Source: Clytia hemisphaerica
Lineage: Eukaryota > Cnidaria > Hydrozoa > Leptothecata > Clytiidae
Direction of reading: 5' to 3'
Assembly (NCBI GenBank): GCA_902728285.1
Contig: CACVBU010000276.1
Location: forward strand, 186,001-250,000
DNA length: 64,000 bases
Below, piece by piece: positions 60,088-64,000 of the stretch (position 1 is its first letter; each line of letters opens with the position of its first letter). Both the position numbers and the translations under genes were made by a program. The notes beneath the pieces were generated by a model. The model was not told the DNA's origin. It saw nothing but the letters and a program-made list of their open reading frames with translations, and did no database searches.

Positions 60088-61164
60088 ATGGTGGATCTTA
60101 GCAGCATTCCATGGGACGATGACCCTCTTGTGTTTAATTTTCATAACGAAATTCCTGGCAAAGTCAAAATGCATACCCGAAGTATGAAATTGGAGGATTG
60201 GGTCAAGATTGATAAATCATATCCAGACCAGATGAAAGAAAGACAACGATTATGGAAATTGTTTCCCGAACAAATCTACATGAGTCAAACAGATGACTCT
60301 GCTGTAGCTTGTAAATGGGAGCTTTTTGAAATGCTTGTTGATTATCTTCCGGAAAGATTTCCGTATATTTTTGAAAAACGGGAATATTCAATTTACAATA
60401 AAGTATTAGATGAAGAAGTATCAACTGATCGGAATGATCCGGTATGTCCGTTAATACGTGCTGGACGTCTGACGCAAGAAGATTGGGCGATCATCGAATG
60501 GGATGATACGGAACAAGGGTACATACTAACTTCCGGTATTGTTTATTTTCCCATGCGTTGGTCACTTAAGGATAAATTTCGAAAAGGCATCGCAGGTATC
60601 CATATACCTGTTAAACCTTTCATGGAAAACCTTGTCAAACATGTTTATGATGTCTTCAAAAAAATGAAACCTGAATGCCCCTTATGGCGTGCTAATTGGG
60701 CCGTTTTCAACGACTTAGAAGGGCCGCTTGATTTGTTCACACCTTCAGGATCTCTCGATCGAAATGATGAAAATAAGACGACCATTTTTGAGGGTGATGA
60801 AACCGGAAAAGTTCTCACTTTCCGGGCTGAATACAAAACATTACGGAAATTACCGAAAACGAAATGTATTGTGTTTGGGATTCGAACCTACCAAAGATAT
60901 TTAGAGGAATTCAAAGAGCTTCCTGAGTCAGATGCTAAAGGTCTAATCACAGCAATCCAAAACCTGAACGACGATTTTGTGATGTATAAAGGAGCAATGT
61001 TTTGGAAAGACGCAGCGATCAAGTACCTTCAGTATGCTATCGATTGGCGCAAACCGAAGTTGAACAAATCAAGTGGATATGGTTGGTATTTGCCGGTTAC
61101 AATTACCCTAGGGATTGCTCTTACAGGGTACTTGCTACATCGTGCTGTTTCTATTAATAATTAA
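60088..61164 (+). CDS. Heme-dependent oxidative N-demethylase alpha-like protein (DUF3445), membrane-anchored, intronless
   Basis: Belongs to the DUF3445 / HODM_asu-like family, whose bacterial members bind heme and oxidatively demethylate methylamines; the animal substrate is unknown. 358 aa in one exon. Family landmarks: a short N-terminal MHTRSMKLEDW (W in the usual GLKPLDW-like site), LVDYLPERFPYIF, LTQEDWAIIEWD, FPMRWSLKDKFRKGIAGIH (the best conserved block), WRANW (200-204), TLRKLPKT, FGIRTYQRYLEEF, and a final LPDD-like LNDDFVMYKG. After a Lys-rich linker, residues ~333-352 form a hydrophobic helix ending in a short tail, so it is probably a tail-anchored membrane protein; bacterial members lack this. 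The start is the first in-frame ATG. Every other complete host gene here has introns, so a retrocopy or a horizontally acquired gene is possible. Confidence 0.85.
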   Translation: MVDLSSIPWDDDPLVFNFHNEIPGKVKMHTRSMKLEDWVKIDKSYPDQMKERQRLWKLFPEQIYMSQTDDSAVACKWELFEMLVDYLPERFPYIFEKREYSIYNKVLDEEVSTDRNDPVCPLIRAGRLTQEDWAIIEWDDTEQGYILTSGIVYFPMRWSLKDKFRKGIAGIHIPVKPFMENLVKHVYDVFKKMKPECPLWRANWAVFNDLEGPLDLFTPSGSLDRNDENKTTIFEGDETGKVLTFRAEYKTLRKLPKTKCIVFGIRTYQRYLEEFKELPESDAKGLITAIQNLNDDFVMYKGAMFWKDAAIKYLQYAIDWRKPKLNKSSGYGWYLPVTITLGIALTGYLLHRAVSINN

Positions 61165-62217
61165 AAAGAACAATCAAAACACATATTTAAAATATCAGAA
61201 TACGAAACTAGTAGTAACTCGAGATGAATGTTTTGATTTATTGTCTGGATTTTTTTTTATATTTGGTTTTTAATGTAATTGAAAGTTTATATCTGTCAAC
61301 GAGTTTGAGATTGCAATAGGCAATAACAATAATAACATTCCATTGAAACTGCGTGGGATATATACTTTTGAACAAACAATTGATGTCTTTGTATTGAGGA
61401 GTAGTATAATGTATAATCAGCACCTTTAGGGCGGTTAAACTTGAAAAATGAAGCCGGCCTTTCTTGGAATGATTTGACGAATGATTTTGAAAATATGATA
61501 TCTTTTTAAACTAAAATTGGTTAACTCCCATGGGAGGCACCCGATTAAATACGACCGAAGGTGCGGCCCAATCAGGCCTTTGAAATCGCACCCTTATAGT
61601 AGAGCAAATTTAGCCAAATTTGATTTAATTTTGGCGAGAAATGAAATGTTTTGACCTTTTCAGATTTTTGAAATTTTACACCCTTAGTGTGCTTTTTCTC
61701 ATCCTTGCTCATCTCGACCCTTACAGTGCACTTTGGGTTGTATGAAATTCTAATTCGAAAAAGATTCCCCGTCCCTTGAAAATCGAATTAGAGAGAGCTA
61801 GTTGTAACTCAAAATGACGTTACTCTTAAAATCACACACAACATTGGTTCCCTACAAAATTGGAAACCAATGTTGGAACCAATCCCTTGTAATGAATGGG
61901 CACAATAAATGTATGTAAATAAGAACTATTATGTAATTTTCAATTTTCGTTTTTATATTTTTCAAAAATCTAAATACAAAATAATTTACAAGAAACAAAA
62001 ATTTGAATAAAAAAAAACGAGCCTTTAAAAAAAAGATTTTGATTCCACATTCTGTTCTGAAGTACAAACTAGATCGTATATATGAAACCACGACAGTCAA
62101 AAAAATTAAACACCTTTCACGTTTCTTTCTTAACTCATTCCTCAAACACGACAGTCCTTCAAAATCCTATCTCTCAACCGTGATATGTCTTTTCCAGCAC
62201 TAGAAAGGAATGTTGCT
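61165..62217. other. Convergent intergenic region
   Basis: Lies between the 3' ends of the DUF3445 gene (plus) and the unrecognised minus-strand gene. Holds both 3' UTRs. An AATTCGAA...TTCGAATTAGAGAGAGC MITE-like end is at about 61745-61800. No further gene. Confidence 0.4.
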
Positions 62218-64000
62218 TTATGCTTGAGCAGCAGATCGTATACGAGCTTTGAAGTCATCACTTTCCACTTGTTCTACCGTTAGTAAGGATAAACCTAATT
62301 GATCGTCCTAAGGAAAAATGTTCAAAATATCAAAATAAAAACTTTTTTCATGAACATCATAATGACCAAAAATGAATGAACAGTGTCCAATCTACCCATA
62401 GATTTATAAAGCCCGAAGGGCTAGATGTCAGGCTTTAAGTCATCGCTAGACAGGAGACCCGTTTTCTGCCTCAAAAAAATTACAGTGGGACATTCGAATT
62501 TTGCGCTGTCCTCACTTACTTAAATAAAAACCAAATTTCAGAAGTTGCGCATTCTCTAAGAAAGTGTGACCAGTAAAAGAATAACAAAATTTGATTGGCT
62601 ATGTTTTCAACCGTTATTAGGATCTGGGAACTTCAAACTCTCAGCCCATATCATGCTACATATTTCGCCATCAGTATATAGAATAAGAAATCATAGCATG
62701 GATCTCCAGGCTAAGGCATCGCAGGCAAAAAAAAGGGAATATCGGAAAAAATATTGTTGCTATTGTTTTTGAAATCGCTGAAATTCTATTGTAATGTCAC
62801 GTGACTTAGGAAACACACTTTTCAGCGAAAGCTTTACATCTAGCCCTTCGGGCTTAGTCGCGCGGCTGAGGTCGAAAAAAGTGGCTAGAAAATGATTTTC
62901 GTGATACACCTCTTAGATTCCACTTTTTTCGATGGAAACTCTCGAATTAGTATATGTAGATTCCAAAATCAAAAAGTTTCCACGATATTATCGTGCAAGT
63001 AACGAGTAATTGGCGATTTTTTGCGTTTCCAGGCAAAATTGCAAGGCATGGAAATTCATGATTTTTGGAGGGTCTTCAAATTAAAAAAAGACCTATATCA
63101 CATGATAGAGCTCTTCAAACTGAGCAAAAAAGTGTATTACACCAAGGTCCCAACTTCTCTAGATCGAAAGTTATGGGCCTATTTGTGGTAAAAAAGGTGT
63201 TTATTTTGCATAGATTAATTCAGATTGTGGGGAAATTCCCTGTTTTCCATCAGTTTTTTACCACAAATAGGCCAATAAATTTTGATCTAGAGAAGTTGGG
63301 ACTTTGGTGTAATACACTTTTTTGCTCAGTTTGAAGAGCTCTATCATGTGATATAGGTCTTTTTTTAATTTGAAGACCCTCCAAAAATCATGAATTTCCA
63401 GGCCTTGCAATTTTGCCTGGAAACGCAAAAAATCGCCAATTACTCGTTACTTGCACGATAATATCGTGGAAACTTTTTGATTTTGTAATCTACACATACT
63501 AATTCGCGAGTTTCCGTTGTTTTTTTTGGAATCTAAAAGATGTATCACGAAATGAAACGTTTTTCGACCTCAGCCGCGCGACTAGCTTTATAAATCTACG
63601 AATCTACCTCCTCAAACTAACAGAAGTATCTCTATGACTATCCTGGTGCTTTTTTTAAAAGAGATAAATACGATTTTCAATAGAGAAACATTGAAAATTC
63701 CTTCCCTGTTTTACTGTTTGCTTCTCCCTTTAAAAGCAATCTTCGTGCAGCCCTTCCTTTGTTATGATTTTTGGGAACGCTTTATCCCTCCCTCCCTCCC
63801 TTTATATAAGGGTGGAGTGGTGCCAATATACCACTATAATTCTATATCAACTATTTACACTACCCAAATAGCCGACCAGACGCAGAAACTACTCTTTTTC
63901 TTACCCTACTGAAAGGTTGAGCCATTTGTCTTAAGAAACGTTTGGATACTTGGATAGCTTCATCAATGGTCAAATTGCAATTAGCTTCTTTCATGTGCTC
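62218..64000 (-). CDS. Unrecognised protein, last two exons (5' end outside window)
   Basis: Two minus-strand coding exons. One runs from beyond 64000 to 63905 (donor AGG|GTAAGA) and ends in phase 0. The last, 62307-62218, starts after TTTTTCCTTAG, also in phase 0, and ends in TAA. Joined, they give at least 61 residues: a helical [19 protein letters not shown] segment followed by [16 protein letters not shown] and a basic, Ala-rich C-terminus. No catalytic motif or membrane segment is visible and I do not recognise the family. The 1.6-kb intron is filled by a MITE with a foldback element nested in it. Additional exons could be hidden in the intron, although none was seen. Confidence 0.6.
62401..63596. 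mobile_element. MITE with GATTTATAAAGC termini, split by a foldback element
   Basis: The left end GATTTATAAAGCCCGAAGGG matches, inverted, a right end that is cut in two: ACATCTAGCCCTTCGGGCT (to 62854) and TTTATAAATC (63587-63596). TA flanks the whole element. Without the foldback insertion its length is about 460 bp. Confidence 0.75.
62855..63584. mobile_element. Foldback element, copy 2 (GCT duplication)
   Basis: TAGTCGCGCGGCTGAGGTCG ... CGACCTCAGCCGCGCGACTA with ~340-bp complementary arms, 730 bp, very similar to 34131-34867. GCT is duplicated on both sides. Removing the element and one GCT restores the host MITE's terminus exactly. Confidence 0.88.

Overview
The window looks like nuclear DNA from an early-branching animal. 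It is AT-rich, its genes are split by small GT-AG introns, its intergenic space is crowded with short inverted-repeat transposons, and it carries a HEPN/NB-ARC/TPR receptor-like gene and a large endonuclease-bearing Helitron. A cnidarian, perhaps a hydrozoan, fits best, but that is an inference from gene content and style.

Layout. 1-3.5 kb: non-coding, with small MITEs and a (GAAC)n tract. 3.6-11.5 kb, minus strand: a complete 14-exon mitochondrial-type acetyl-CoA synthetase (ACSS1-like, 682 aa); every splice phase closes. 11.5-21.4 kb: no confident gene; nested MITEs, including a 2.8-kb ATCGAT-rich element with a 6-bp target duplication. 21.4 kb: one candidate small coding exon. 23.8-25.1 kb: a non-autonomous Helentron-like repeat. 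25.9-30.1 kb, minus strand: a STAND protein (HEPN-like, NB-ARC, about 18 TPRs) whose near-identical 126-bp TPR units are broken by clustered indels in one unit. 30-40 kb: repeats, including a 737-bp foldback element. 40.5-56.2 kb, plus strand: a complete 6-exon APMAP / strictosidine-synthase-like gene (386 aa). Its 12.4-kb third intron holds a nested Helentron of 9.6 kb encoding a 2390-aa protein. 57.2-57.6 kb: a 90-bp minisatellite. 60.1-61.2 kb, plus strand: an intronless gene of the heme-dependent oxidative N-demethylase alpha family (DUF3445/HODM_asu-like) with a C-terminal membrane anchor. 62.2-64 kb, minus strand: the last two exons of an unrecognised gene, with nested foldback/MITE insertions in the intron between them.

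How it fits together. The host genes are separate housekeeping, membrane or immune-type genes, not an operon. The most unusual content is mobile. The Helentron protein joins an AT-hook, a ubiquitin-specific protease (USP) domain with its catalytic residues, about eight 23-residue STPR-like repeats, a DUF6570-like zinc region, a HUH Rep nuclease, a PIF1 helicase and a C-terminal endonuclease. Its ends match the GGACCTACCCCGG...CTTG repeats scattered elsewhere in the window, which carry GTCC/GTTC tetranucleotide tracts. This links an apparently autonomous element to its non-autonomous derivatives. Several target-site duplications and one reconstructable empty site let parts of the insertion order be read directly.
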